This document shows, one piece after another, positions 14,501-35,758 of a stretch of 64,000 bases of DNA. The stretch lies in contig JAKJHU010000054.1 in assembly GCA_022316685.1 (NCBI GenBank), positions 2,392,501 through 2,456,500 of the forward strand, in the 5' to 3' direction. Positions within the stretch are counted from its first letter, which is position 1; each line of letters begins with the position of its first letter. Both the position numbers and the translations under genes were made by a program. The DNA is from Progne subis subis (taxonomy: Eukaryota; Chordata; Aves; Passeriformes; Hirundinidae). A model generated the notes under the pieces. It was not told the origin of the DNA and did no database searches. It worked only from the letters and a program-made list of their open reading frames with translations.

Positions 14501-17500
14501 AACATGGGTTTGTTCTCAGCACCACGTCTGCAAGGGGACTTCCCGTGGCTGTCAAACAATGGCTTGGAGCTCTAAGCCCTGTTAAGACTTCTGCAGATCT
14601 GACCTGCAGCTCCTTGGTGGGGATCTTAGAGGGGAATCGAGCTCACTTTATTGTAACTTATGCTCTGAGAGCACCCAAAGCTACACTGCAAAAATTCACA
14701 AGGAAACATTTTCATACGAGAACACAAAGTACTACTCATGAAAAGTTCAAGTTAACGATTACTCAACTGTTTCTTGCACTTCACAAGCAGCATTTTGTGC
14801 TGTGGCATTTCTTTGGGCAGAACTTTAGATGGACTAAGGCTATCTCACTGCCTGCAGACAGATCAGCTCAGTGCTGAGGCACACAGTGCTGTTTCTAACC
14901 CAAGTACCACACTCCTTCATATTCAGCTACCCAAGACCTAACTTGTAAGTCTTGCACCATCTTCTCAATTTTTTAAAGTAATTCCTTCTTGTATCATATT
15001 TATATCCTTGATGAATCATCCTGACTTTCCACTGCAGAACATAACTGTGAACCCCCTATGCTCTTCAAATATTTCTTTTCCTAGGATGCCTCTGGTTCGA
15101 TGAGCCTCATCCAAAGCTAAGGATGTCTGTGCTGTCAACTGAAGGCCACAAAATACACTGAACAGCCTCAAACCCACTCATCTTTTTACAGCCCTGTGTC
15201 TTCATATCAGATTGCTGATGGCAAATAATGCACAGTGCATTCTGAGAAGTGGAAGCTGCACCCAAAATGTTTGGATGAGAAGGGATGACACACTGCTTTT
15301 GGATTCCAGTCTATCAGCACCGCCACAGAATCAGAACAGGCTGCAATACCACATAACCCAGCCCAGCCAAGCTGAGAGGTGACTGTCTCACCCTAGCACA
15401 AACATCCAAGCACCCCGTGGAGCCCTGAGGGTCAGACCCTACCTCTGGAGCAGGCTGATGTAGGTGAGGAAGGTCTCTCCATTCTCATACAGGATGTACA
15501 GGGGGTAGCCCAGCACCTCCTCGCTGCCACGCTGGCCCAGGATGTGCTTCGGCACCGGCACCTGCGGCCCGAAGTCGAAGGCCACGGCCGTCTCCCCCAG
15601 GGACGCTGTGTAGGCTCTCCTGGAACAGGGCACAACGAGCTGGGGTCAGCAACGACTGAGAGCACAGTGTTCCTGAGGGATGTGCTGCCAAATTCCTGCC
15701 AAACCCCCACCCAGCAGCGCCCTGCCACGTGCCACTGCCAGCAACGAGAGGGTGTAAGTGACACCCTTCTCATGGCACAGCGGTTCTGCAGTGCCCTCAC
15801 AGCTTCAGAGGATACAAGAGGTGCTTGGTACTTCTTGTGAGGTACACCACTTTGTGCAAAGATTTGTTTCCAACCAGGCCAAGAGGGAAATAAAGATCAT
15901 CTATTTTCTACATTCCTCACTCAAAATCCCCTTCTGAACCCTATCTCAAATTCAACGTGTGTTTTTCAAATGGCTACTCTGACAAACGCTTGACTGTACA
16001 GTTTGTCACCACTTTGTTTTAGAAGGATGGCGGAGAGCAGAGAGAGAATAGGAGAAAGGGAAAAGAAAGGGAAAAGAAAGGCATAGGTACTCTGCCATGA
16101 AGAAGTACTTGCACTATAGAATTCATATCAGATTTTCAGGCACATTTATCACTTATTCATTAAAAACACAACTGAGAACACTGAGCTTATTCTGCAAAAG
16201 CATTTCAAAACACAAGAAGCCACACCAACCCTGTTTTGATTGTCAGAGTCTCCTCCTCGGTGTCCGAAAGCGCAATCACTTTGATGGGTGTCTGCGGCAC
16301 CTTCAGACTGTAAAACCTGGGGGACAGAAACAGCAGATGTGTTCATTCTGCTGGCAGTGCTGCACATTCCCTGCTGACACAGGAACAGCAGCCGCCCTCA
16401 GCCTGAAATTCCTCACATCCTATTTTTCCTACTGCTAACTCTGGTAAAAATGGCAGGATGCAAATAACCAAGTGACAAACTAAGACTGGACGTGACAAAA
16501 ACACCACACTTCAGATAATCAGCCACAAATGGGGTTTACCTTATGGTGTTGTCTGATGTCAAGAGCACAATGTGGGGCTCCAAGGTGTCGCAGGGGTACC
16601 AGGCTGCGTGCTTTAAAGTCAGGGATGTCGAGCTGGTGAAGAACCGTTCCGCAATAGGAATGGTGCTGGAATACAGAGTGGAAATTTGTGCTGTGACCAG
16701 AAACACACAAGCTACTTCTAAAGGGAACAGGAGCAAGAAGAGCTAGAGACACAATGAAAAGGTTTCAAAGTCTTTATCTGTACTACTGTGAAAGTTGGAG
16801 AGGCAGCTTTAATTTGAAGCCCTCTGTTATTTCCCCTCAAACATCTGCTTTTAGCTGCTGAAAGACTCCAGAGAAGCTGCCCCATCTCTGCAAGTGTGCA
16901 AGACCAGGTTGGGCCAGGCTCTGAGCAACCTGGTCTAGTGCTTCTGTCCATGGCAGGAGATGGAGCTTGCTGGCCTTTAAGGTCTCTTCTAAACCATTCC
17001 CTGATTCTGTGAAAGGCCAGAGAATACCAGAGGAGCATCTTGCTCCTCAGCAATTGCAACAAGTTTAGAAGGTCATTAATTTGGGTCACTTGACAAGCAG
17101 CAAGTATTGGAGCCAAAATAATTTCATTTGTGACCGCCCTGCAACCCAAATTCAATGTGTACCTTCCACCAGTGTCCTCTAAATCTGCCTAACCCCAGGA
17201 AAAGGAGGCTGTGGAGGAAGAGCAGCAGGACAAGGGTGTCATTAACCACCTGAGGTCTCACCCACCTACAGTTCACCGTGGATTTCCCACCTTCAAACTC
17301 TGAATTCTTGCCCCAGCGTTTGGGCAGCTCCAGCACCATGAGCCCCTTGGTACCAATGAGCGCCACATGGTGCTGGGCAGGGCTCAGCAGCGTCTGGTGC
17401 ACCTCGAAAAGGGGCGGGTTTATGCACAGAAGGGTCTGAAAACAGAAATGCTACAGTGAAGCACTAAGCCGTTCGAAGCACTCGCAGAAGTACAGCTCAT

Positions 17501-18165
17501 CTTTATTCTGGATGGTGATTTACAAGGCACGGAACGAGGCACAGCCCGGCTCCACGGCACAAAACAGCGGGTTCCTTGGGGAAAGACACCCCTGGGCGGG
17601 CTGAGGGACGATGAACCGCCCAAGAGCCTTCAAGGAACAGACCCCCTCAGCCCCGTGCCCACCATGGCCCTCCTCCCCTCACACTTCCGGACATCCCCCC
17701 ACCCTCTCCACACATCCCCTCACGGCCGCATTACGCCCCTCTTCCCTCACGGTCCGCCCAGCCCCTCACTATAACACTCCTCATGCCCTCAAACCCCAAA
17801 CGCCCCGACTCCTGGCCCCCTCCTCCCTTATCCCCTCACAGCCTCCGCCCGCCCCAGCCCCTTCCCCTCTTAATTCCCGCCCCCCCTCAGCCCTCCATGC
17901 CCTCACACGATGGCCTCGGCGCGGGCCGCACCTGGTAGCGGCCGAGGGCGGCGGGGTCGGTTCCGCCGAGGCGGCGCAGGCCGATGGCGAGCAGGGCGGC
18001 GGCGGTGCCGTCCCAGAGCAGCAGGTCGGAGCCCAGCCCGCACAGGAGGTCGCGGAGCCGCGGCGGGCGGGGGGCGGCGGGCGCGCGCTCGCGGAGGCGG
18101 CCGAACAGCGCGTGCTGCGGCAGCGCCGCGCGCCACTGCTCCGCCGGGCCGCACTCGGCCGCCAT
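8599..18165 (-). CDS. NUP88: Nucleoporin NUP88, 17 exons
   Basis: NUP88 belongs to the cytoplasmic face of the nuclear pore, where it holds the NUP214-NUP62 complex used in mRNA and CRM1 export. Exons (minus order): 17932-18165, 17266-17435, 16540-16665, 16230-16316, 15443-15619, 14309-14492, 13743-13893, 13033-13131, 12829-12919, 12384-12485, 11330-11446, 10755-10880, 10189-10254, 9883-9963, 9439-9565, 8981-9099, 8599-8662. They sum to 2121 nt with all phases compatible, giving 706 residues (human is about 741). The N-terminal ~450 residues form the beta-propeller region ([40 protein letters not shown]) and the C-terminus is a long coiled coil ([20 protein letters not shown]) ending [15 protein letters not shown]. 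Exon 4 uses a GTTGGT donor. Exon 1 is very GC-rich; the ATG at 18163-18165 is the first in frame. It is head-to-head with RPAIN. Confidence 0.97.
16873..17016 (+). repeat. CR1 LINE fragment in NUP88 intron 2
   Basis: Diverged match to the avian CR1 3' end, including the stretch on a doubtful-quality CAACCTGGTCTAGTG block, CTTTAAGGTCTCTTC and a terminal CTGATTCTGTGA. Orientation is plus because the ATTCTGTGA tail is at the right. Confidence 0.75.
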
Positions 18166-18281
18166 CGCCCCGCGCGCCGCCGCCCCTACGTCACCCGCCC
18201 GCGCGGCCAATCGCCGCCGCCGCCCGCGGACTACACTTCCCGGCGTGCCCCGCGGCCCCGGCGCGCTGCGGGCTCGGCGCG
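18166..18281. promoter_or_regulatory. NUP88/RPAIN bidirectional CpG promoter
   Basis: Only 116 bases separate the two divergent start codons. The interval is GC- and CpG-rich and contains a CRE-like TACGTCAC (18187-18194), a CCAAT box (18207-18211) and a near-consensus ZNF143/Staf element ACTACACTTCCCGGCGTGC (18230-18248). No TATA box is seen. Confidence 0.8.
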
Positions 18282-21200
18282 ATGGAGGCGCCGGTGCAGC
18301 GGCACCGAGCGCGGTACAAGAGCCCGGGCGGGCCGCCTTGGAGGGAGGCGTACCGCAGGGTGAGCAGGGAGGGCGCTGGGAGCGGGGGACGTGGGCTCCC
18401 TCCTCCTTTGGACCCAGTGCGGACCCCCCCCCGGGACTGGCCGCACTGGTCGCGCTGGCGCGGGTGAACCGCGTCCCGTCCAAAACTCTCCTCACCCCGT
18501 CCCGATCTCCCTCTGCGAGTGCCCAGCGCTAGGAGCTGTTATCCAACTCCCCTGCAGCCCCTCCGGGACATGGCCGGCCCCGCTCCGCCCGCCGTCTCGC
18601 TCTCCTGTCTCTTACTCCCCGTGCCTCCCTCCATCCCGCTCTCCAGGCCCACACCCTCCCCCGTGTCCCCCCTCAGGGATTCCCGGTGTCCCGGCCCTCT
18701 GGGACGCACTCCCCCCGCCGTGTCTCACCCCCTGGCTCCCCCGGCATCCCCCCGTGTCCCGCCCGAGCCGGCCCTGACGGCCCCGGGCGCTGTCCCCTGT
18801 CCCCAGCGCTGCATGGAGCGGCTGAGGAGCAGCCGGGCCAAGCTGCTGGACCGGTACCGCCAGGCCGGGGACGGGGCGTGTGGGGCGGCCCCGGGCGCGC
18901 TGCTGGTGCAGGAGGTGATGGAGCAGGAATGGCAGGAGCTGCAGGACAGGCTGCCCGGCCTCTGCAGAGAGCAGCCCATGGAGCAGGTCAGTGCCGGGTC
19001 CCCAGCATCAACACCAGGTGTGTGATACGGGAATATCAAATACAGCTCCCTGCGGGTCTGACTTCAGCTTCTCACGGGAGCTCACAAAACTCAGGAGCTT
19101 CAGGGTTTTCCAGTACTACTGCTCAGGCAGGGTGTTGTGCTCTGAAAGTGCCTTTGGGCATGAGTGGGGAAATTCCTTTTTTCCTTCACAAACATGTTGC
19201 CTGCGGATCACAGCAGAGGCTTGGTTTTCTCATCTGTGCTTTTTCTGGCTGGTCTGTCACTTGCCTCTTCTGAGAATGGGAACGAAGCCCAAATGTCTTA
19301 AAAAGCAAGTTCTCGGACAGGCTGTGCTTGAATCTATTCTGGCTCTGCACATGTGTTTACAGTACAGGTTGCTCCCCACAGTGCATGGGTTTGCAAATAC
19401 AGGGATACACTAGACAGGAGAAAAAGAGTGAATTTATGCTGCTCAGTCAGGTGCTGGAAGTGAGAAAGTGGCTGGAATGGGAGAATCACTGACTGATTCA
19501 CCTTTCAGATGCTGGAGGACCCTGATGAGCTGGCATTCCTGGAAGAGATCCAGCAAGAATTGATCTTGCAAGGTAAGATCTTTACACGTTTTCTGACTCC
19601 TGTTTGATGTGTAACACTCCCGACTTCCTAGTAATTGCAGAAGAGCTGAGGCTGCATTCCTTCGTTCTTGCAAACCACGTGATAAAGGGGAAGAGCCTTC
19701 TTAGAAATCTTGGTGTTGAGGCTTTGAGGTATTGAGACCTCTTCTCACAGTTTTAAAAGTCTGAGTGGTGTTTTAAGGTCTGTGAGAGAGGCCAGAGACA
19801 CAGCACTGAGATGTCTGTTAGCTCTAGGAACCTTTATAAACCAGTTGAGGATGTTTCTAAAGTGCTGTCTGGAAAGTAGAAATATGAGACCAGCTGAGCC
19901 ATAGAAAAAAAATGGATTAGCAGAAATGATTTCACCAAGTGTAGAAATCTGACTCAAAGGAATAAAAGTTCTCAGAAACTTGTATCCAGCCTAGCCTGCA
20001 TCTGCCCAGCAGCTTTGGCTGTGCTGCCCAGGCAGGCCCTGAGGGTGTTTTGCTGTGCTGTGCTGTTGCAGAGCAGTCTGTTATCGAGGAGTACGAGCGG
20101 AGCCTGCGCTTCGATGAGGAATGCCTCAACGCCATGCTCGACGGCCTGGATGCCACTGACAGGGTCATCTGCCCAGTATGTAGGAAGTAAGAAAGCCCTT
20201 GGCATTGGAATCAGATTCCCCACTCTCCTACAGCACTCTGGGCTTAGGATTGTGAAAAAGAGACTGATGTTCATTTCAACAAAATAAGAACACCTGAGCA
20301 ATGATCTAAATCTAAAGCAGGGGGGAGGGTTTGGGTTGTGTTGTTTTGTTGGGTTTTGTTTGGTTGGTTGTTTTTTTGGTTTTGTTTGGTTGGTTGTTTG
20401 TTTGGTGGTGGGTTTTTTTTGTTTGTTTTTTTTTTTGCTAAAATCTTCCCTTGTTCTGGGTGTCATGATGCTCATTGTTTGCTCTTCCCAGGAATAACCT
20501 GACTGTGAAGGCTCACTCAGTTTGTTGCCAGTGTGGATTGTACATCAGCACACAGGTAGGCTGCACTGTGCCATGTTGTGTGTGGCATCTTTGAGCTACA
20601 GACAGGAACTTCAGCTGACTTTGAATCGATTATTCTCAGGATATGACAGAAGGGAAGCTTCGGTCACTTCTGGAGAGCACCTTGACAGAGCACAGTCAGA
20701 GGTGCTTGCACAGCCCTGAGTTCACAGTCACCAGTGGCATGGAGGAGGAAGCCAGTCTGCTTATGAGCTGCCCGGTGAGTGTAAATGTCAGGTTCCTGGA
20801 AGGGATCCCTGTCTCAGTTACGTGGGCAGAAACCACCAAGTCCATTGATCCCTGAGGTTTGTGTGGCTGTTTTTTTTCATGGCTTTACCTTTTACCACCA
20901 GTCACTATAAAAGAGAAATTCTAAAATATACACCTTTAACTGCTGGATTAGGGAATCTTTCAAGGACCTATCAAATTTAGTGCCCTAACTTTAGCCAGCA
21001 ACTTCTAAGACTCGTGTGCACCATCTGTTCAGGTACGTGGTTCATGAAGAAAAGTTTTAAAAATTACTTGTTTAAGCCTTCTCAAAAGCTTCACCCAGGT
21101 GTCTCAGAGAAGACCCAGCAGTCCTTTGGCTCAAGCTGGAGCTGGTGCTTGCTTTGCTATGTAAAACCAGTGTGAGGACAGTGCTAGGGGCAGAGCATTT

Positions 21201-21492
21201 CAAATAGAGCCATGGAATTATTAAAGTTGGAAAAGACCCCTAAGATCAAATCCAACCATTCCCCCAGGGCTGCCAAGGCCAAACTTACCCATGTCCCCAA
21301 ATCTCTGCAGGGATGGTGACTCCACCACTGCCCTGGGCAGCCTCTGCCAGTACTCAACAACTCTTCTGTGAATTTTTTTCCCCAATCAATAGTTTTTCCT
21401 GTTCCAATAGTTTTGAACTTTATACATTAACACAGCTTCTATGTTCCCCTTTTATTGTGAAGGTCTGTGACTCCTGGATGATTCTCCTTTAA
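18282..21492 (+). CDS. RPAIN: RPA-interacting protein RPAIN, 7 exons
   Basis: RPAIN (RIP) binds replication protein A and helps carry it into the nucleus or PML bodies. Coding exons: 18282-18359, 18807-18986, 19509-19572, 20072-20186, 20492-20555, 20640-20774 and 21463-21492. They sum to 666 nt, giving 221 residues (human 219), with consistent phases. Recognisable parts are the basic N-terminus ([19 protein letters not shown]), [29 protein letters not shown], and a C-terminal zinc-binding section with CPVC and CCQCG pairs followed by [11 protein letters not shown]. The tiny last exon encodes VCDSWMILL and a TAA; reading through the exon 6 donor would instead give a longer unrelated tail. The N-terminus starts immediately after the shared promoter with NUP88. 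Confidence 0.95.
20314..20438 (+). repeat. T/G-rich low-complexity tract in RPAIN intron 4
   Basis: Irregular runs of TTTGTTTGG and TTGGTTGG ending in a poly-T stretch just before the exon 5 acceptor. It could act as an extended polypyrimidine tract. Confidence 0.8.
21205..21395 (-). repeat. CR1 LINE fragment in RPAIN intron 6
   Basis: Begins with a degraded ATAGAGCCATGGAATTATTAAAG and continues through GTTGGAAAAGACCC, GGGATGGTGACTCCACCACT and GGGCAGCCTCTGCCAG, which is the antisense of a CR1 3' end. Confidence 0.85.
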
Positions 21493-21657
21493 GATGATTC
21501 AGCTGCTGCTTAACTTCTGTAAAACTTCAATACTAAACTTCACCCAGAGCTGCTAGGACTCCTCTGTATATACTTCTAACTGCTGTGTCAAAAAGACACT
21601 CCAAAAGGCAGTAGTACTGCCTTGACCTGCACTTTTTAATCACACAGAATCTTTTGA

Positions 21658-21663
21658 AATAAA
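21658..21663 (+). terminator. RPAIN poly(A) signal
   Basis: AATAAA about 165 bases downstream of the RPAIN stop. Confidence 0.65.
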
Positions 21664-21963
21664 TATATTTAGTTTATTTCGGCCTTGGTGTTGTCTTTAA
21701 TACTACATCAGTGATCTCATGTTGGACTTCAACTTTCTCTTGGGTTTAAAAGAACCTTAAAATACATTAACTAACTTAAATAAACTTAAAACCTTCAAAC
21801 AACAATTGGAGGCACTCTGGCCTCTCTCTACCACCAGCAACCCTCACTGCCACAACTACTCTGAGCAGCTCTGGCACAGACAAACTCTGCCATCGCTTTC
21901 ATGGCAGCTCTGGTACAGCAGGAAGAAGAGAAACCACCCTTTTCAGTGATATGTTGAACAGTT

Positions 21964-21969
21964 TTTATT
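21964..21969 (-). terminator. C1QBP poly(A) signal
   Basis: AATAAA on the minus strand, about 255 bases past the C1QBP stop. The RPAIN and C1QBP 3' ends are therefore only ~300 bases apart and converge. Confidence 0.65.
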
Positions 21970-22222
21970 CTTCACATTCACTCTCAATTGTACAAAAAAA
22001 ACCCTGCAGGGCAAGGCAATTCTGGCCCACAGCGTCAGAGAACGTGACTGGGGCTGCACCATCGCTGCACACCCCCAAATCCAAGTGAGAATCCTCCTTC
22101 TCCCATTCTCCACCTTCCAAGTTACTTACTCTCTGTATCCACTGTGAAGATATATTTGGGTATTGCTGGATGAAGCAGCACTGTGGAGTACCCACACTTG
22201 AGGATAAGTTTCCTAGCCTGAC

Positions 22223-25200
22223 CTACTGACATTTAACAAAGCTTTTAAGGTCTTCAAGGAATTTAATGTACTCCTGGTGCTCCAGGGCAGTGCTGAGCTC
22301 TATTAACTCATCAGCAAAGGTGTTGTCCACTCCTCGGTCAGCCAGGAAATCCATCAGGTGATCATAGAGAGCCTGGAGCAAGGAACAGAAAACTTCCTTA
22401 GTGGAACACACCTGGGTAGGGGGTGCATTGAAATATCCCCTGGAAAATGGCACTTCCAGAAAAATCAGGCCCAGCTCCACAGGCCTGACCTTGGGTGGAA
22501 CAGTGACTTGGCCACAGAACACGTAATAAAAACCTAAACCCAACAGTACAAATGAGCTGCACCCTTGAGAGGATCCCCAGATTGTGGGAGTCATCAGGGG
22601 AAGTCTGTCAAGGATGACACAGGCCAAGCTCTGCCTGTCCCCTCTACCCAGGGGTGAACTGACATTCTGCAAAGGTATCTGATGTACAAGTTTGTTTGAA
22701 AGGCTTAAATGTTACAATCATGAACTTTGCTTTTTTTCTTTTCATAATTTTTGATTAATTTAATGTCTTAAGACAGGAGGAAAAAAGAATAATCAGTGTG
22801 AGATGAGCACACAGCACACTAAGCAATATTAACATGAGTGCTTCTCAAGGGGATACACTCTAGGACTTCTACTTTCAGTTTTAAACATATGACAGCCTCA
22901 AACTAAAGACTGTAGCTGTTGAAATCCTGGCATTGAGAACGTAAGAAAACAAAGATTCTTGTGCACATTTTTAGTGTTACAACTGTAACACAAGACCTGG
23001 AAAACCAGGACACAATGTATTTTACCAGACACCACACACATGTATAGATGCCTTTATCTATACATGGTGTTTGATAACCCACATTGTTAAAAACACAGAT
23101 CAAAAGACTGTTTAACAAACGTCAAAGCATTTCTAGAGTGCGATTCCTGGCTGGGAAATCTGCCTATAAAACCTGAAAATGAAGAAGTTCCACTTGTCTG
23201 TCCTGATTCCTGGCAATGCCACCATCAGTGCACAACCCTGGGACCAGGCAACACCCTCGGTCTGCAGCAGAAGCACAGCTCAGGGGCAGTCCCTGTCTCA
23301 GACATCCAGACAGGTTAAATTCCCAACCCAGGAGCAGAGGGACAGCCAGGTGAGGTGAGCAGAGTGCCCTCTGTGGCCTTTAGCAGCACCTACCCAGTCA
23401 AGGGAATCTGTGTTGAGGGTGTAGTTGGTGTCCTTCCAGTCGGCCTGTCCGGTGGGCTGGAAGCTGACCTCCCTAATTGTGAAAATATCACTTTCTTCCT
23501 CTCCTTCATGTCCAATCTGAGGCAGGAAAACAAATACAAGACATGCAATTAGCTCCAATTAGTGGGCACGCTCAGCCAACTCATCCCCAGGCTGGGAATA
23601 CCTCAGGAAAAGCCCCAGGGCCAGACAAGCTGTGCCTCTCTCCTCAACGTGTGCCTGTGAGGACAAGCACAGACATGCTCAGAACACAGGAAATCCTCTC
23701 AGCTTGTGCTGCCAGAAGGGACCTGATGTAAATCAGCAGCCTGAATTTTACAAATATATAAAAAGGTCTTCTGTCTTAGTCTTCCCATGTCCGTCTCACT
23801 TTTGCCAACTGTTAAACATCTCCTAACATTTACAAAATAAACCACAAATACCAGTAAGAGCAAAAGCTTTCAATCTTATTTTCTCCCCTCCTTTTTTAAT
23901 CCCTACTTCTCTACTGTAATTCAATAAACAGCTCAATAAGCAGCTGATCAGAAATGCCAGGGGAGGATGTCAGGAATGCCATGAACACTTCCTCCCCGCT
24001 GTTCTTGGGGAGAGAAAAAATGCTTGGAAATAAAGAAATAACAGGACTGGATATTGTGCTGATTCAGAAAAGCAAGAGATTACAAAGAGCAGTTAAATCC
24101 AACAGGGGCACGGTGATACTCACCTCATCTTCAGGGAAATGGCAGTCAAGCACAAGGGTCTGTTTCGTATCATCTTTTATTACTTCCACTACAAAGTTTG
24201 GAGTTGATGTAAGTTCAGGCTAAATAAGAGAACAGTTGCATCAGCACTGGAATCTGAACAGGAGCCAAAGCAACCACAGCACAGCCCAGGCAGCACTGAG
24301 TATTACCTTCCACTATCCCAGGTTGCTCCAAGCCCCATCCAGCCTAATCTTGGACACTTCCAGGGATGGGGCAGCCACTGCTTCCCTGTGCCAGGGCCTC
24401 CCCACCCTCACAGGGAACAATCCCAATATCCAGTTTAGCCCCACTCCCTGTCAGTTAAAAGCCATGCCCCCCTTAACCTGTCACTCCATTCCCTTGTCCA
24501 AAGCTTCCCTCTCCCACTCTCCTGTAGACACTTTTGTTACTGGAAGGTGACAGAAAGTCTCAGAATTCCTCTAATTTCTCCTCACAGAGCCTTCCCACCC
24601 TGCTCTGCCTTTCTGCAGCAGAGAGGAAGGTCACAGCCAGGGGAGCCCTAAGAAATCTGCATTTTGTGACTTAATGCTCCCAAATATCAAATAAGGGGGA
24701 GAAAAAAGCCTCATCACTTGAGGGCAAGGCTCCAACTTCCCTAAGGCAACATTACAACCTTCATCTGTGTCCCCAACATCAAATGCACATCAAGGCTAGG
24801 TTACCTCCTGCTCATCAGGTTTCTGCTGTTCCTGCGTGTCTTCTTCAGCCGAGGGTGGAATGCTGTTATTGATGTTGAATGTAACTGTTATCCTGCAAAA
24901 GAAACAGAAACAATTCTTGAACACACCCCAAAAATGCCCATCAGAACGGGTCTTTCCAGCCCTGGTTCAGAATTCACACAGTGTGAGCAAAACCAGGTGC
25001 TGCAGTTAAAAGATACACCTGAGAGAAGCTGCTCCCTCCAAGAGCTCTCACTTTTTTAAAGTTTTACTGAACTGTAATTTTTAAAACAAGGAGGACCACG
25101 TGAAACTTTGTAACACAAAACACAGTTACAAACTGGTGTGGAAAAACGTGCCTTTGGCCCGAAGTGGTAAAATAAAGAGCCTTTGCACGGGGCAGTTTGG

Positions 25201-26175
25201 AGCACACGGAGCAGCCCGGTGACTGTCATCCACCCACCCCAAGGTGCTGGGGACCCTTCCCAGACCCCACTCACTTTTCCCCCGCGATCTTCCGCACCAG
25301 CTTGGCCTCTGTGCCGTGGACTTCCAGCTCCCATCCCCCGGAGATCTTGGGCAGGGACTTGTGCTTCTGGATCTTCTTCTCCTCCTTGATCTCATCCGTC
25401 AGGAACTGCGCAAAGGCTTTGTCTCCTGGGGGGAAAGAAAAACGGGGTAAGGGAAAGGGAGGGTTATGGAAAGGGGGAAATTAAGGAAAGGGGAAGGTAA
25501 GGAAAGGGAAAGGGGTGTTGGAAAACAGGGAATTAGGGGAAAGGGGATAAGGAAAGGGAAGGTTAAGAAAAAGCGGGATGGGGTTAAGGGAAGAACAAGT
25601 AGGAAAAGGGGATTTGGAAAAATGGGAGTTTGAAAAAAAAGGGTTAGGGAAAGGGGGGTTGGGGAAAAGGGAGTTGTGAAAAAGGACATTAGGGAAGGGG
25701 GAGTAGGGAAAGAGGAGGTAGATAAGGGGGTGTAGAGGAAAAGGGGGCTTAGGCAATGACGGGATTTAGGGAAAGAGGTGGTTTAGGGTAAACGGGGATT
25801 AGGAAAAGGTGGAGTTGCCTTAGGGAAAGAGGAGAGAGTAAGGAAAGCCCCCCCTCGCCCCACGTGCTTCCCAGGACGGAGGAGAGGGTGCAGCGCACGC
25901 GTCGGCGCCGCGCCCTCCCAAGGGCAGCTCCGTCCCCGCTCACCCTCGGTGTGCAGACCGCCGCACCCGCAGGACACGCGGCCGGCCGAGCCCCGGCGGG
26001 GCCGCAGCAGCGCCGTCCGCCCCGCGCCGCCGCCCAGCTGCCACAAGGAGCGAGCCAGGGCCGGCGCGGCGGCGGGCGGCGGCAGCAGGGCGCGGGGGGA
26101 CGCGGAGCTGAGCGGGCGGCGCGGCGCGGAGCGCAGCGCGGCGGCGGCGGCGCGCAGGGAGCGGGCGAGGAGCAT
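22223..26175 (-). CDS. C1QBP: C1QBP (p32/gC1qR), mitochondrial matrix MAM33-family protein, 6 exons
   Basis: C1QBP is an acidic, doughnut-shaped trimeric protein of the mitochondrial matrix that supports mitochondrial translation; pools also occur at the cell surface. Exons (minus order): 25944-26175, 25275-25425, 24805-24892, 24124-24219, 23394-23516 and 22223-22372. They sum to 840 nt, giving 279 residues (human 282), with phases closing. The first ~75 residues are an Arg/Ala/Ser-rich presequence (MLLARSLRAAAAALRSAPRR) typical of matrix import. The mature part has DKAFAQFLTDEIKEEKKIQK, GGWELEVHGTEAKLVRK, ITVTFNINNSIPPSAEED, FVVEVIKDD, LVLDCHFPEDE and the C-terminal LYDHLMDFLADRGVDNTFAD to SFVKCQ. 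The start is the first ATG in a CpG island. Confidence 0.96.
24300..24520 (-). repeat. CR1 LINE fragment in C1QBP intron 3
   Basis: Antisense CR1 3' region with GTTGCTCCAAGCCCCATCCA, TCCAGGGATGGGGCAGCCAC and CACCCTCACAGGGAACAA. The terminal ATTCTATG repeats are missing. Confidence 0.85.
25432..25840 (+). repeat. ~400 bp polypurine minisatellite in C1QBP intron 1
   Basis: Almost pure A/G on the plus strand, with scattered T, built from degenerate units of the kind GGAAAAGGGGGTTAGGGAAA. Units vary in length and are interrupted. It lies between exon 2 and the CpG-rich exon 1. Confidence 0.85.
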
Positions 26176-26300
26176 GGTGCGGGAGCGAGCGGCGGGCGAG
26201 GAGGGAGTGCCCGCCCCGGAACCGCGCTCCGCTTCCGGGCCCGGCGGGCACCGCGCGGGGCTCTGAGCCGCGGGTTCGAGTCCCGGCCCCGGCGGGATGG
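26176..26300 (-). promoter_or_regulatory. C1QBP CpG-island promoter
   Basis: Extremely GC- and CpG-rich sequence continuous with exon 1 (island roughly 25860-26300). No TATA box is seen. Base composition drops sharply after ~26300. Confidence 0.6.
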
Positions 26301-26935
26301 AGCGTGCCTGGCTCCTGTGTTCCCTGACGATGCACAGAGCACCCGTGCAGGTCCCGTCTCGGGTGAAGGCACAAAGATAGGTTTAGGAATGTGAAGGACA
26401 CGCACAGGTTTTATCCCAGACGTCAGCCCGCTCCTAATTAGGAGGGCCAGAGCGTGGTGGGCTCCTCAGAAAAAGAAAGAATGAGGGTTTGGGGGGTTTT
26501 TAGCTCCTTGAGCAATGTGTATTTTAGAGGAAAGACTGACTAAGGCAGTGTTTCCTGGCACCAAGCCTTCCCTTTACCAAAAGCTGGCACTAGTGCCCAC
26601 TGAGGAGCACAGAAGGTCCATTTGCTGCTCAATGCAAGCCAGGAGAGCACCTGCTACCACTCCATCAAATTGATACCACCCCATCAAAACACCAGAATTT
26701 TAACTCTCAACTCCCCGCAGGCATCTGAGCACTGCACATGTAAATGGCAGAGTCCGTTCTGCGCAAGAAGCACAGATTCACTGTGCTACCTGCGCATCTT
26801 TAAGCCCAGACTGCTGACAATGAACACAGTCCCATGAGAACCATCAACACCAGGACTGGTCCTGGACTGTCCCACGATCATTTGTTCCGTGCCTCACAAA
26901 ACAACGTGCAGGATCCGGATTTCCACCATCGCTCC
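26301..26935. other. C1QBP/DHX33 intergenic
   Basis: I see no gene, RNA or repeat family here; sequence of ordinary composition between the C1QBP promoter and the DHX33 3' end. Confidence 0.5.
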
Positions 26936-26941
26936 TTTATT
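26936..26941 (-). terminator. DHX33 poly(A) signal
   Basis: AATAAA on the minus strand about 190 bases past the DHX33 stop. Confidence 0.6.
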
Positions 26942-27125
26942 CTGGATAAAAACATACAAATCCAGTCTAAATAAATACCCATCCCCCCCTCCTTAAGCAC
27001 GCTTCAATTATCCTGCCTATAAAAAAACCACGGGGTTATCCATATATTCATTAATTTTTTTTTTTTTTAAAAAATAAGTCTTTCAAGGCAAAGCTGAGCC
27101 AGCTGGTCCCACCCACACCCACGGG

Positions 27126-35758
<8,633 letters not shown>

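Noticed and set aside
20775..20855. Read-through tail after RPAIN exon 6
   Set aside because: A good GTGAGT donor follows CCG, and the small exon at 21463-21492 supplies the family-like C-terminus.
26262..26300. GGTTCGAGTCC, a perfect tRNA B-box match
   Set aside because: No A-box lies upstream at the right distance, and the acceptor and T stems do not pair; it is chance within the C1QBP CpG island.
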